From: Streptomyces ambofaciens ATCC 23877
Lineage (GTDB): Bacteria > Actinomycetota > Actinomycetes > Streptomycetales > Streptomycetaceae
DNA: 64,000 bases
Reading direction: 5' to 3'
Assembly (NCBI RefSeq): GCF_001267885.1
Contig: NZ_CP012382.1
Span: forward strand, 6,559,001 to 6,623,000
Shown piece after piece: positions 9,154 to 18,104 of the stretch; position 1 is the first letter of the stretch; every line of letters starts with the position of its first letter. Position numbers and translations under genes: made by a program. The notes under the pieces were generated by a model. It was not told the origin of the DNA and searched no databases. It was given only the letters and a program-made list of their open reading frames with translations.

Positions 9154-10116
9154 TCAGGCCTCCGGGATCTCGAACGTGCTGGTACGCGTCATGCCGGCGG
9201 CGCGGCCCTTGCCGGAGACGACCAGGGCCATCTTGCGGCTGGCCTCGTCGATCATCTCGTCGCCGAGCATCGCGGAGCCCTTCTTGCCGCCCGCCTCGGA
9301 CGTGTAGTAGTCGTACGCGTCCAGGATCAGCTCGGCGTGGTCGTAGTCCTCCTGGGAGGGCGAGAAGATCTCGTTGGACGCCTCGACCTGGCCAGGGTGC
9401 AGCACCCACTTGCCGTCGAAGCCGAGGGCGGCGGCGCGCTGCGCGACCTCGCGGTAGCCGTCGACGTTGCGGATCTGGAGGTACGGGCCGTCGATGGCCT
9501 GGAGGTTGTTGGCGCGGGCGGCCATGAGGATCTTCATCAGGATGTAGTGGTAGGCGTCCGCCGGGTAGCCGGGCGGCTGCTCGCCGACGACCAGGGACTT
9601 CATGTTGATGGACGCCATGAAGTCGGCCGGGCCGAAGATGATGGTCTCCACCCGCGGGGAGGCCTGGGCGATCTCGTTGACGTTGTTCAGGCCCTGCGCG
9701 TTCTCGATCTGCGCCTCGATGCCGATCCGGCCGACCTCGAAGCCCATCGTCTTCTCGATCTGGGTGAGCAGGAGGTCGAGGGCCACCACCTGCCGGGCGT
9801 CCTGGACCTTCGGCAGCATGATGCAGTCCAGGTTCGGGCCCGCGCCCTCCACCACCGTCACGACGTCGCGGTACGTCCACTCGGTCGTCCAGTCGTTGAC
9901 GCGGACGACGCGGGTCTTCCCGGTCCAGTCGCCCTCGTTGAGGAACTTGACGATGGTGTGCCGCGCCTCCGGCTTGGCGAGCGGCGCGCAGGCGTCCTCC
10001 AGGTCGAGGAAGACCTGGTCGGCGGGGAGGCCCTGGGCCTTCTCCAGGAAGCGCGGGTTGCTCCCCGGTACGGCGAGGCAGGAACGCCGGGGGCGAAGGC
10101 GGTTGACCGTGGTCAT
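9154..10116 (-). CDS. mcl: CitE-type L-malyl-CoA / beta-methylmalyl-CoA lyase
   Basis: 320 aa. The N-terminus SCLAVPGSNPRFLEKAQ and the VFLDLEDA motif with Mg2+-binding acidic residues identify the HpcH/HpaI-CitE aldolase family. In the pathway it cleaves beta-methylmalyl-CoA into glyoxylate and propionyl-CoA. Its start overlaps the mutase stop by 4 bp (ATGA), showing translational coupling in the operon. Confidence 0.9.
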   Translation of the reverse strand: MTTVNRLRPRRSCLAVPGSNPRFLEKAQGLPADQVFLDLEDACAPLAKPEARHTIVKFLNEGDWTGKTRVVRVNDWTTEWTYRDVVTVVEGAGPNLDCIMLPKVQDARQVVALDLLLTQIEKTMGFEVGRIGIEAQIENAQGLNNVNEIAQASPRVETIIFGPADFMASINMKSLVVGEQPPGYPADAYHYILMKILMAARANNLQAIDGPYLQIRNVDGYREVAQRAAALGFDGKWVLHPGQVEASNEIFSPSQEDYDHAELILDAYDYYTSEAGGKKGSAMLGDEMIDEASRKMALVVSGKGRAAGMTRTSTFEIPEA

Positions 10117-12140
10117 GCGGGGACCTCCAGGGGGTCGAGCTTGTTCGCTTTGCGGATCTCGTCGACGATGCGGCCGATGATTCCGGTGATGTCGAAGTCC
10201 TTCGGGGTGAAGACCGCGGCCACTCCCGCGGCCCGCAGCTGTTCGGCGTCACCGCCTGGGATGATGCCACCGGCGATCACCGGAATATCTGTGGCACCGG
10301 CCACATGCAGCCGTTCCAGTACGTCCGGCACCAGCTGGGCGTGCGAACCGGAGAGGATCGACAGGCCCACCGCGTGCACGTCCTCGGCGAGGGCCGCGTC
10401 CACGATCTGCTCCGGGGTGAGCCGGATGCCCTGGTAGACCACCTCGAAGCCGGCGTCCCGGGCGCGCACGGCGATCTGCTCGGCGCCGTTGGAGTGGCCG
10501 TCCAGGCCCGGCTTGCCGACCAGGAAGCGCAGCTTGCCCACGCCGAGGTCCTTGGCCGTCAGTTCCACCTTGCGGCGCACCAGGGCCAGCGCCGAGCCCT
10601 CCTCGGCGGGCAGGGCGACCGGCGCCGACGACACGCCGGTCGGCGCCCGGAACTCGCCGAACACCTCGCGCAGGGCCCCGGCCCACTCGCCGGTCGTGAC
10701 GCCGGCGCGGGCGCACTCCAGGGTGGCCTCCATGAGGTTGTCGGTGCCCTTGGCGGCCTCCTTCAGCTTCTCCAGCGCCTTGCAGGGGCGCGGGTGGTTG
10801 AAGGGCGGCTGGTAGCGGGTGTCCCGCCAGTGCTGGAGCGAGGCGATGACGCGGGCCTCCACCGCCGGGTCGACGGTCTGGATCGCGGTGTCCAGGTCGG
10901 CGGTCAGCGGGTTGGGCTCGGTGCCCTCGAAGGCGTTGACACCGATGATCTTCTCCTCGCCCGACTCGATCCGGGCCCGGCGCTCGGCGTGCGAGGAGAC
11001 CAGCTGGGACTTGAGGTAGCCGGACTCGACGGCGGCCATCGCGCCGCCCATCTCCTGGATGCGCTCGATCTCGGCGAACGACTCCTCGACCAGCTCGTCC
11101 ACCTTCGCCTCGACCACCTTCGAGCCCTCGAAGAGGTCGCCGTACTCCAGCAGGTCGCTCTCGTAGGCCAGCACCTGCTGGATGCGCAGCGACCACTGCT
11201 GGTCCCAGGGGCGGGGCAGGCCCAGCGCCTCGTTCCAGGCGGGCAGCTGCACGGCACGCGCGCGGGCGTCCTTGGAGAGGGTGACCGCCAGCATCTCCAG
11301 CACGATCCGCTGGACGTTGTTCTCCGGCTGGGCCTCCGTCAGGCCGAGGGAGTTGACCTGGACGCCGTAGCGGAAGCGGCGGTGCTTGGGGTCCTCGATG
11401 CCGTAGCGCTCGCGGGTGATGCGGTCCCAGATGCGGCCGAAGGCCCGCATCTTGCACATCTCCTCGACGAACCGGACACCCGCGTTCACGAAGAACGAGA
11501 TGCGGCCGACGACGTCGCCCATGCGCTCCTCGGGCACCTGGCCGCCGTCGCGGACGGCGTCCAGCACGGCGATCGCGGTGGACATCGCGTACGCGATCTC
11601 CTGTACCGGCGTGGCGCCCGCCTCCTGCAGGTGGTAACTGCAGATGTTGATCGGGTTCCACTTCGGGATGTGGGAGACCGTGTACGCGATCATGTCCGTC
11701 GTCAGGCGGAGGGACGGTCCCGGCGGGAAGACGTGCGTCCCCCGGGACAGGTACTCCTTGACGATGTCGTTCTGGGTCGTGCCCTGGAGCCTGGTGATGT
11801 CGACACCCTGCTCCTCGGCGACGACCTGGTAGAGCGCCAGCAGCCACATGGCCGTGGCGTTGATGGTCATCGAGGTGTTCATCTGGTCCAGGGGGATGTC
11901 CTGGAACAGCCGGCGCATGTCACCGAGGTGCGCGACCGGGACCCCGACCCGGCCCACCTCGCCGCGGGCGAGGACGTGGTCGGAGTCGTAGCCGGTCTGG
12001 GTCGGCAGGTCGAAGGCGACCGACAGACCCGTCTGCCCCTTGGCGAGGTTGCGCCGGTACAGCTCGTTGGACGCCTCGGCCGTGGAGTGACCGGCGTAGG
12101 TCCGCATCAGCCACGGCCGGTCCTTCTGACGCTCACTCAT
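10113..12140 (-). CDS. meaA: Ethylmalonyl-CoA mutase (B12-dependent, MeaA type)
   Basis: 675 aa. The N-terminal TIM-barrel mutase part includes AGHSTAEASNELYRRN and DLPTQTGYDSD. The C-terminal cobalamin-binding domain has the DxHxxG motif (LDGHSNG) and downstream SILSGSHAQL. The enzyme interconverts (2R)-ethylmalonyl-CoA and methylsuccinyl-CoA. It sits directly after ccr, the standard arrangement for the ethylmalonyl-CoA pathway, which separates it from generic methylmalonyl-CoA mutases. Confidence 0.92.
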   Translation of the reverse strand: MSERQKDRPWLMRTYAGHSTAEASNELYRRNLAKGQTGLSVAFDLPTQTGYDSDHVLARGEVGRVGVPVAHLGDMRRLFQDIPLDQMNTSMTINATAMWLLALYQVVAEEQGVDITRLQGTTQNDIVKEYLSRGTHVFPPGPSLRLTTDMIAYTVSHIPKWNPINICSYHLQEAGATPVQEIAYAMSTAIAVLDAVRDGGQVPEERMGDVVGRISFFVNAGVRFVEEMCKMRAFGRIWDRITRERYGIEDPKHRRFRYGVQVNSLGLTEAQPENNVQRIVLEMLAVTLSKDARARAVQLPAWNEALGLPRPWDQQWSLRIQQVLAYESDLLEYGDLFEGSKVVEAKVDELVEESFAEIERIQEMGGAMAAVESGYLKSQLVSSHAERRARIESGEEKIIGVNAFEGTEPNPLTADLDTAIQTVDPAVEARVIASLQHWRDTRYQPPFNHPRPCKALEKLKEAAKGTDNLMEATLECARAGVTTGEWAGALREVFGEFRAPTGVSSAPVALPAEEGSALALVRRKVELTAKDLGVGKLRFLVGKPGLDGHSNGAEQIAVRARDAGFEVVYQGIRLTPEQIVDAALAEDVHAVGLSILSGSHAQLVPDVLERLHVAGATDIPVIAGGIIPGGDAEQLRAAGVAAVFTPKDFDITGIIGRIVDEIRKANKLDPLEVPA

Positions 12141-12150
12141 GCGACGCTCC

Positions 12151-13488
12151 TCAGATGTTCCGGAAGCGGTTGATGGCGTCGAGGTGCTGGGCCCGCATCT
12201 CCTCGTCGCGCACGCCCAGGCCCTCCTCGGGGGCGAGGCACAGCACGCCGACCTTGCCCTGGTGGGCGTTGCGGTGGACGTCGTGGGCGGCCTGGCCGGT
12301 GTCCTCCAGGGAGTACACCTTGGAGAGCGTGGGGTGGATCTTGCCCTTGGCGATCAGGCGGTTGGCCTCCCAGGCCTCGCGGTAGTTGGCGAAGTGGGAG
12401 CCGATGATGCGCTTCAGGGACATCCACAGGTAGCGGTTGTCGTACTCGTGCATGTAGCCCGAGGTCGAGGCGCACGTGGTGATGGTGCCGCCCTTGCGGG
12501 TGACGAAGACACTCGCGCCGAAGGTCTCGCGGCCGGGGTGCTCGAAGACGATGTCGATGTCCTCGCCGCCGGTGAGCTCGCGGATGCGCTTGCCGAAGCG
12601 CTTCCACTCCTTCGGGTCCTGGGTCTGCTCGTCCTTCCAGAACCGGTAGCCCTCGGCGTTGCGGTCGATGATCGCGTCGGCGCCCATGGAGCGGCAGATC
12701 TCCGCCTTCTGGGGCGAGGAGACGACGCAGATCGGGTTGGCGCCGCCGGCCAGCGCGAACTGGGTGGCGTAGGAGCCGAGACCGCCGCTGGCGCCCCAGA
12801 TGAGCACGTTGTCGCCCTGCTTCATGGCGGCGCCGTTGCGGGAGACCAGCTGGCGGTACGCGGTGGAGTTGACCAGGCCGGGGGCGGCGGCCTCCTCCCA
12901 GCTGAGGTGGCCCGGCTTGGGCATCAGCTGGTTGGACTTGACGAGGGCGATCTCCGCGAGGCCGCCGAAGTTGGTCTCGAATCCCCAGATGCGCTGCTCG
13001 GGGTCGAGCATCGTGTCGTTGTGGCCGTCGGACGACTCCAGCTCCACGGAGAGGCAGTGCGCGACGACCTCGTCGCCGGGCTGCCAGGCGTTGACGCCGG
13101 GGCCGGTGCGCAGCACGACGCCGGCCAGGTCGGAGCCGATGATGTGGTACGGCAGGTCGTGGCGCTTGGCCAGCTCGTTGGTGCGGCCGTAGCGCTCCAG
13201 GAAGCCGAACGTCGACAGCGGCTCGAAGATCGAGGTCCACACCGAGTTGTAGTTGACCGAGGAGGCCATGACGGCCACCAGAGCCTCACCGGGGCCCAGC
13301 TCGGGCACCGGCACCTCGTCCAGGTGGATCGACTTGCGCGGGTCCTTGTCGCGGGTCTCGAGGCCCGCGAACATCTCGGTCTCGTCCTTGTGCACGGTGA
13401 TCGCGCGGTACGACTCGGGGATCGGCAGTGCGGCGATGTCGGCCGGCGTGGAGTCGGGCGACTGGATCGCGTCCAGGATGTCCTTCAC
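12151..13488 (-). CDS. ccr: Crotonyl-CoA carboxylase/reductase
   Basis: 445 aa, a medium-chain dehydrogenase/reductase with the NADPH-binding glycine motif WGASGGLGSYATQ. It reductively carboxylates crotonyl-CoA to ethylmalonyl-CoA. The product feeds acetate assimilation and supplies extender units for polyketides. It is the first gene of the five-gene minus-strand operon, 10 bp upstream of meaA. The promoter region upstream contains two short palindromes that could be TetR operators. Confidence 0.94.
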   Translation of the reverse strand: MKDILDAIQSPDSTPADIAALPIPESYRAITVHKDETEMFAGLETRDKDPRKSIHLDEVPVPELGPGEALVAVMASSVNYNSVWTSIFEPLSTFGFLERYGRTNELAKRHDLPYHIIGSDLAGVVLRTGPGVNAWQPGDEVVAHCLSVELESSDGHNDTMLDPEQRIWGFETNFGGLAEIALVKSNQLMPKPGHLSWEEAAAPGLVNSTAYRQLVSRNGAAMKQGDNVLIWGASGGLGSYATQFALAGGANPICVVSSPQKAEICRSMGADAIIDRNAEGYRFWKDEQTQDPKEWKRFGKRIRELTGGEDIDIVFEHPGRETFGASVFVTRKGGTITTCASTSGYMHEYDNRYLWMSLKRIIGSHFANYREAWEANRLIAKGKIHPTLSKVYSLEDTGQAAHDVHRNAHQGKVGVLCLAPEEGLGVRDEEMRAQHLDAINRFRNI

Positions 13489-13634
13489 GGTGTTGCCTCC
13501 GGCGGTGAGCGCCCTGAGGGAGGGGCGCTGAGGGTTACGTCGGTGCTGATGAGGGTGGGTGAGGGTGCCTGTGACGCAGGCGTTCGGACGCGCAGGGGAT
13601 GAGGTGCGGGGACAGCCCGAACACCTTCAACGTA

Positions 13635-13649
13635 TGACACCGCGTGTCA
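13635..13649. promoter_or_regulatory. Palindrome, candidate operator in the ccr promoter region
   Basis: TGACACCGCGTGTCA has 6-bp arms around a 3-bp centre, 147 bp upstream of the ccr start. Palindromes of this size are typical TetR-family operators, and a tetR gene lies directly upstream. The link to that regulator is inference. Confidence 0.45.
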
Positions 13650-13657
13650 CCCCGCAA

Positions 13658-13670
13658 GGCACTGAGTGCC
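13658..13670. promoter_or_regulatory. Second palindrome in the ccr promoter region
   Basis: GGCACTGAGTGCC is a perfect palindrome around one base, just 8 bp from the first. The half-site CTGAGTGCC recurs near 16770 upstream of the 3-hydroxyacyl-CoA dehydrogenase gene, which could indicate shared control. Confidence 0.35.
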
Positions 13671-13764
13671 AGAACCTGCTCTCAGATGAATTCTTTACCC
13701 GACAGATGAGCGATGATCGATCGAACCGGGGTCCCGGCGCCGGTGAAAAGGGGCACTGACATGC

Positions 13765-13793
13765 AAAAACGGCCACCCGAGGGGTGGCCGTCG
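13765..13793 (-). terminator. Terminator of the tetR gene
   Basis: CGGCCACCC-GAG-GGGTGGCCG forms a 9-bp stem with a 3-base loop, followed on the minus strand by a run of five T. It lies about 20 bp beyond the tetR stop codon and has classic intrinsic terminator form. Confidence 0.85.
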
Positions 13794-13813
13794 TCACAGC
13801 GGGAGAAGGGGGT

Positions 13814-14626
13814 TCAGTGCTCCTTGAGGGCCTGTTCGATGGTGCGCATGACCTCGTGCAGCGGTGCGTCGGTGCGCGCCACCGTCACCAGCACCTCGCC
13901 CTGCACGGCGGCCGAGGCGGAGGCCGGCCGTGCCGCGGTGGTGGAGCGTCCGGCGCCGATGCCCGTACCGAACGTCCGGCGCACGATCGCGAAGGCGTGG
14001 TCGAGCTGGGCCTCCACGTCCCCCTGCCCGCCCGCCCTGAGCCAGCGCCGCAGCACGTGGTTGTGGGCGGTGACCACGGCGGACGCGGCGACCTCCGCCA
14101 GCAGCGGGTCGTCGTTGGCGTCGTCGTCGTGCGCGTGCTCGTCGAAGTGGCCCAGCAGATAGCGGGTGAAGAGGCGCTCGTAGCGGGCCACGGAGGCGAT
14201 CTCCGCCTCCCGCAGGGTAGGCACCTCGCGCGTCAGCTTGTAGCGGGCGACCGAGATCTCCGGCCGGGCCGCGTACATCTTCATGACCTCTTTGATGCCG
14301 CGGCACACCGTGTCGAGCGGGTGCTCGTGCGCGGGCGCCGCGTTGAGCACCGCCTCGGCGCGGACCAGGGTGTCGTCGTGGTCCGGGAAGATCGCCTCTT
14401 CCTTGGAGCGGAAGTGCCGGAAGAAGGTCCGGCGCGCGACCCCGGCCTGCGCCGCGATCTCGTCGACCGTGGTCGCCTCGTACCCCTTGGTCGCGAACAG
14501 CTCCATCGCGGCTGCCGCCAGCTCCCGGCGCATTTTGAGCCGCTGGGCGGCGGCTCGGCCGCCGGCCGCGCTCTCCGGCGCGTCGGGCGTGGCTGGTGTA
14601 CGTGAGGACCTGGCGGGCTGGGACAT
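13814..14626 (-). CDS. TetR-family transcriptional regulator
   Basis: 270 aa from the ATG at 14626 (MSQPARSS); a longer in-frame start exists but would add a disordered, poorly matching leader. The N-terminal helix-turn-helix is clear: AAMELFATKGYEATTVDEIA, then RRTFFRHFRSKEEAI. The ligand domain is not recognisable. It lies between the ccr operon and the 3-hydroxyacyl-CoA dehydrogenase gene on the same strand, so it is a candidate regulator of both. Its ligand may be an acyl-CoA, but that is a guess. Confidence 0.88.
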   Translation of the reverse strand: MSQPARSSRTPATPDAPESAAGGRAAAQRLKMRRELAAAAMELFATKGYEATTVDEIAAQAGVARRTFFRHFRSKEEAIFPDHDDTLVRAEAVLNAAPAHEHPLDTVCRGIKEVMKMYAARPEISVARYKLTREVPTLREAEIASVARYERLFTRYLLGHFDEHAHDDDANDDPLLAEVAASAVVTAHNHVLRRWLRAGGQGDVEAQLDHAFAIVRRTFGTGIGAGRSTTAARPASASAAVQGEVLVTVARTDAPLHEVMRTIEQALKEH

Positions 14627-14762
14627 GACCCGAACGTACTGCATGTGCACGCAATCATGCGCGTGACCGGGGATTCCCCCGCCCGAAGGGGGCGGGGGAG
14701 ACCCGGCGGGATCCAGCAGGCCGCCCCAGTCCTCCTCGGGCCGGAACCAGTCGCCCGGCCGC

Positions 14763-16568
14763 TCAGCGGCGGGCATACTCGCGGAAACCGCGGCCCGTCT
14801 TGCGGCCGAGGCAGCCCGCGGCCACCAGGTGCTCCAGGAGTGGCGCCGGAGCCAGTCCCGGGTCGCGGAACTCGCGGTGCAGGACCTTCTCGATGGCCAG
14901 CGAGACGTCCAGCCCGACCACGTCGAGCAGCTCGAAGGGGCCCATCGGGTAGCCGCCGCCCAGCTTCATCGCCGCGTCGATGTCGTCCAGCGTCGCGTAG
15001 TGCTCCTGGACCATCTTCACGGCGTTGTTCAGGTACGGGAAGAGCAGCGCGTTGACGATGAAACCGGCCCGGTCGCCGCAGTCCACGGCGTGCTTGCGGA
15101 TCTTCGCGCAGACCTCGCGGACGGTGGCGTGCACGTCGTCGGCCGTCAGCACGGTGCGGACCACCTCGACCAGCTTCATGGCCGGCGCCGGGTTGAAGAA
15201 GTGCATGCCGATCACGTCCTGCGGGCGCGAGGTGGCGCGGGCGCAGGCGACGACGGGCAGGGAGGAGGTGGTGGTGGCGAGCACCGCGCCGGGCTTGCAG
15301 ACCTTGTCCAGCGTGGCGAACAGCTGCCGCTTGACCTCCAGGTCCTCCGCGACCGCCTCGACGGCGAGATCGACGTCGCCGAAGTCGTCGTAGGTGCCCG
15401 TCGGCGTGATCCGCTCCAGCGTCCGCGCGGCGGCCTCGGCGGTGATCCGGCCCTTGTCGACGCCCCGGGCCAGGGACTTCCCGATCCGGGCCTTGGCCGT
15501 CTGGGCCTTCTCCGCGCTGCGGGCGGCGAGCACGACCTCGTACCCGGCCTTGGCGAACACCTCGGCGATGCCGGACGCCATGGTGCCGGAACCGGCGACG
15601 CCCACCGAGCGCACGGGACGGCCCGGGACGGGGGTGTCGCCCGCCCGCGGGGTCAGGGCGTCGGGGACGACGACCGCGCTGCCCGGCGCCTCGTAGGTGT
15701 AGAAGCCGCGCCCGGCCTTGCGGCCCGTCAGGCCGGCCTCGCTGAGCTGGCGGAGGATCGGGGCGGGGGCGTGCAGACGGTCGTGCGAGGCGGTGTACAT
15801 GGCCTCCAGGACCGTGCGCGCGGTGTCCACTCCGATCAGGTCCAGCAGTGCCAGCGGCCCCATCGGCAGTCCGCAGCCGAGCCGCATCGCGGCGTCGATG
15901 TCCTCGCGGGAGGCGTAGTTCGCCTCGTACATCGCCGCGGCCTGGTTGAGGTAGCCGAACAGCAGACCGTCGGCGACGAACCCGGGCCGGTCGCCGACCG
16001 CGACGGGCTCCTTGCCGAGGTCGAGGGCGAGATCGGTGACCGCCGCCACGGCGCCCGGGGAGGTGAGCACGGAGGAGACGACCTCCACCAGCTTCATCGC
16101 CGGGGCCGGGTTGAAGAAGTGCAGGCCGAGCACCCGCTCCGGGCGGGACGACTCGGCGGCCAGCCGCGTGACGGACAGGGCGTTGGTGCCGGTCGCCAGG
16201 ATCGTCTCGGGGCGCACGATCCCGTCCAGCTCCCGGAAGACCTGCTGCTTGATCTCGTACGACTCCGGGACCACCTCGATCACCAGGTCGGCGTCGGCGG
16301 CCTGGCGCAGGTCGGTCGAGGTGCGGACGCGGGCGAGGGCCTCGGCGCGCTCCTGCTCGGTGAGGCGTCCGCGCTCGACGGAACGGGCCGTCGAGGACTC
16401 CAGCGCGGCGACGGCGGTCGTGGCCTGTGCCTCGCTGACGTCGATGCCGACGACGTCGCGGCCGGCCCGGGCCAGGACCTCGGCGATGCCGGTGCCCATG
16501 GTGCCGAGGCCGACGACGGCGATGGTCCGGAACGGGGACAGAGAGGTGTGGGACAGGGGAGTGGCCAT
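14763..16568 (-). CDS. Double-length 3-hydroxyacyl-CoA (3-hydroxybutyryl-CoA) dehydrogenase
   Basis: 601 aa from the ATG at 16568. Two complete ~290-aa dehydrogenase copies lie in tandem, each with its own Rossmann glycine motif (VGLGTMGTGIAEV near residue 17; VAGSGTMASGIAEV near residue 318). Each also has the HFFNPAPAMKLVEVV signature. It oxidises or reduces the 3-hydroxyacyl-CoA C3 position with NAD(P) and could provide crotonyl-CoA precursors for the adjacent ccr pathway. No hydratase domain is attached, unlike FadB. Confidence 0.9.
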   Translation of the reverse strand: MATPLSHTSLSPFRTIAVVGLGTMGTGIAEVLARAGRDVVGIDVSEAQATTAVAALESSTARSVERGRLTEQERAEALARVRTSTDLRQAADADLVIEVVPESYEIKQQVFRELDGIVRPETILATGTNALSVTRLAAESSRPERVLGLHFFNPAPAMKLVEVVSSVLTSPGAVAAVTDLALDLGKEPVAVGDRPGFVADGLLFGYLNQAAAMYEANYASREDIDAAMRLGCGLPMGPLALLDLIGVDTARTVLEAMYTASHDRLHAPAPILRQLSEAGLTGRKAGRGFYTYEAPGSAVVVPDALTPRAGDTPVPGRPVRSVGVAGSGTMASGIAEVFAKAGYEVVLAARSAEKAQTAKARIGKSLARGVDKGRITAEAAARTLERITPTGTYDDFGDVDLAVEAVAEDLEVKRQLFATLDKVCKPGAVLATTTSSLPVVACARATSRPQDVIGMHFFNPAPAMKLVEVVRTVLTADDVHATVREVCAKIRKHAVDCGDRAGFIVNALLFPYLNNAVKMVQEHYATLDDIDAAMKLGGGYPMGPFELLDVVGLDVSLAIEKVLHREFRDPGLAPAPLLEHLVAAGCLGRKTGRGFREYARR

Positions 16569-16949
16569 CGCGGGACTCCAGGAATGAGGGTGACGACGGG
16601 AACGTCCCCGGACGCGCCACGGGCGCGACGGGGTGCGTGAGGGAAGGAGTGCGGGTGTTGCCGGGCTGACTGGCGCACACGCCCGGTGCCGGCGCGGAGG
16701 GCGTGCACACGCCCGCGCGGCGGCGGTGTCCGACCGGCCCTGTCCCGGGGCGCGGTCGCGCTGCGGTACCTGAGTGCCCGGTACCGGACCGACTGCTCTC
16801 ACCGCGGCTGCGTCACCAAACCGCCGTGAGGAGTACCGCGAGTGGGTAACTCGCTCGTCTGAGATTAACTCGCGGGTAACGAGCGCGCCAGCCCCCGGTG
16901 TTCGTGATGTACGTCCCACGCGGCCCACGACGCCCCTAACCTCGGTGTT
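16569..16949. other. Divergent promoter region
   Basis: This 381-bp gap separates the 3-hydroxyacyl-CoA dehydrogenase gene (-) from the HEAT-repeat gene (+). It holds GGTACC repeats around 16766-16785, a cluster of TAACTCGC-like repeats at about 16846-16880, and a TAACCT -10 box at 16937-16942 that would give a leaderless HEAT mRNA. No coding sequence is supported. Confidence 0.5.
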
Positions 16950-17540
16950 ATGGACGAAGAGTTGCGAACGCTCACGGAGCGCTTACGGGCCGAAGCGGAC
17001 GCGCCGGGACCGGACGGTCCGGTGGCGTACGACCGGCTGGTGGCGACCGAGGACCCGGACGAGCTGGCCGCGGTGCTCACCGAGCCCGGGCACCAGCTCT
17101 GGGCCCGGGAACTGGCCGCGTTCCGGCTGGGCGTGGCGGGCGACCCGCGGGCCTTCGAGGCTCTCGTGCTGCTGCTGAACCACCGCGACCCGCCGCGCTG
17201 CGCCGCCGCGGCCCACGCCCTCGCCCGTCTCGGTGACCCCCGCACCGCCCGCGCCGCCGCCGCCCTCGCCACCAACGAACTGCGGGTCGCCTACGCCCTG
17301 CACCCGGTACGGCTGCTGGTCGAGCTGCGCGCTCCCGAGGCCGTGCCCGCCCTGATCACCACGCTGAAGCGACGGCTGCGTCCGCACGACCCGTACCGGC
17401 GGGTGGCGCTCGCCTGCGTCGAGGGGCTCGGCACCCTCGGCGACCGCCGGGCCGAACCCGTCCTGAAGGAGGCCCTGGCCCACCCGGCCCTGGCGGAGGC
17501 GGCGGTACGGGCGCTGGCGCGGATCCCGGGCCGGCGATGA
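16950..17540 (+). CDS. HEAT-repeat protein
   Basis: 196 aa of repeated helix pairs, with recurrent patterns such as ALARLGDPRTARAAAAL and EGLGTLGDRRAEPVLKEAL. HEAT arrays are protein-binding scaffolds; no enzymatic motif is present. The ATG lies 7 bases after a TAACCT -10 box, so a leaderless transcript is likely. Function unknown. Confidence 0.8.
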   Translation: MDEELRTLTERLRAEADAPGPDGPVAYDRLVATEDPDELAAVLTEPGHQLWARELAAFRLGVAGDPRAFEALVLLLNHRDPPRCAAAAHALARLGDPRTARAAAALATNELRVAYALHPVRLLVELRAPEAVPALITTLKRRLRPHDPYRRVALACVEGLGTLGDRRAEPVLKEALAHPALAEAAVRALARIPGRR

Positions 17541-17633
17541 GCCCTCAGCCGGTCAGTCGCCTCGGGCCTGGGACGCGGATCTCGGACACCCGGTCGCAGT
17601 CGGCGAGCCTCATCTCCCGGACGTGAGCCGCGC

Positions 17634-18032
17634 TCACGGGGCGACGACCGCGAACGCCTCGATCTCCATCAGGAACTCCGGCCGGACCAGGCCCGCGACC
17701 CGCACCGCGGAGGCGGCGGGCAACCGGTCGTCGGGTATGTACGCGGCGCGGGCCGCGCGGATCGCGGGCATGTGCGCCATGTCCGTGACGAAATAGGTCA
17801 GCTTCACCACGTCGTCGAAGGTCGCGCCGGCCGCCGCCAGGCACCTGTGCAGGTTCTCGAAGACCTGGCGGGCCTGGGCCGCGGGGTCGCCCGCGCCGAC
17901 CACCTCGCCGTCCTCGTCCAGGGCGAGTTGACCGGAGACGGCCACGAACCGCCCGGTACCGAGGACGACATGGGCGTACTGGGCGGCGGGCGCGACGCCC
18001 TCGGGAGCGGGGATCCTGGTCAGCTCACTCAT
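17634..18032 (-). CDS. RidA-family protein
   Basis: 132 aa from the ATG at 18032, typical size for the YjgF/YER057c/UK114 fold. The signatures GRFVAVSGQLALDEDG and VVKLTYFVTDM are present. RidA proteins deaminate reactive enamine/imine intermediates. The canonical substrate Arg cannot be assigned with certainty in this copy, so the exact subfamily is open. Confidence 0.8.
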   Translation of the reverse strand: MSELTRIPAPEGVAPAAQYAHVVLGTGRFVAVSGQLALDEDGEVVGAGDPAAQARQVFENLHRCLAAAGATFDDVVKLTYFVTDMAHMPAIRAARAAYIPDDRLPAASAVRVAGLVRPEFLMEIEAFAVVAP

Positions 18033-18104
18033 GCGTCCATGGTGGACCACGGGTCCGACAACGCCCCCGACGGGCCGTCGGCCCGCCCGTCCGGCGGGGG
18101 AGGG

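Larger units (their letters stand above)
13489..13813. other. Intergenic region upstream of ccr and downstream of tetR
   Basis: This 325-bp gap contains the presumed ccr promoter (read on the minus strand), two palindromes and the tetR terminator. I see no supported coding sequence in it. Confidence 0.6.
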
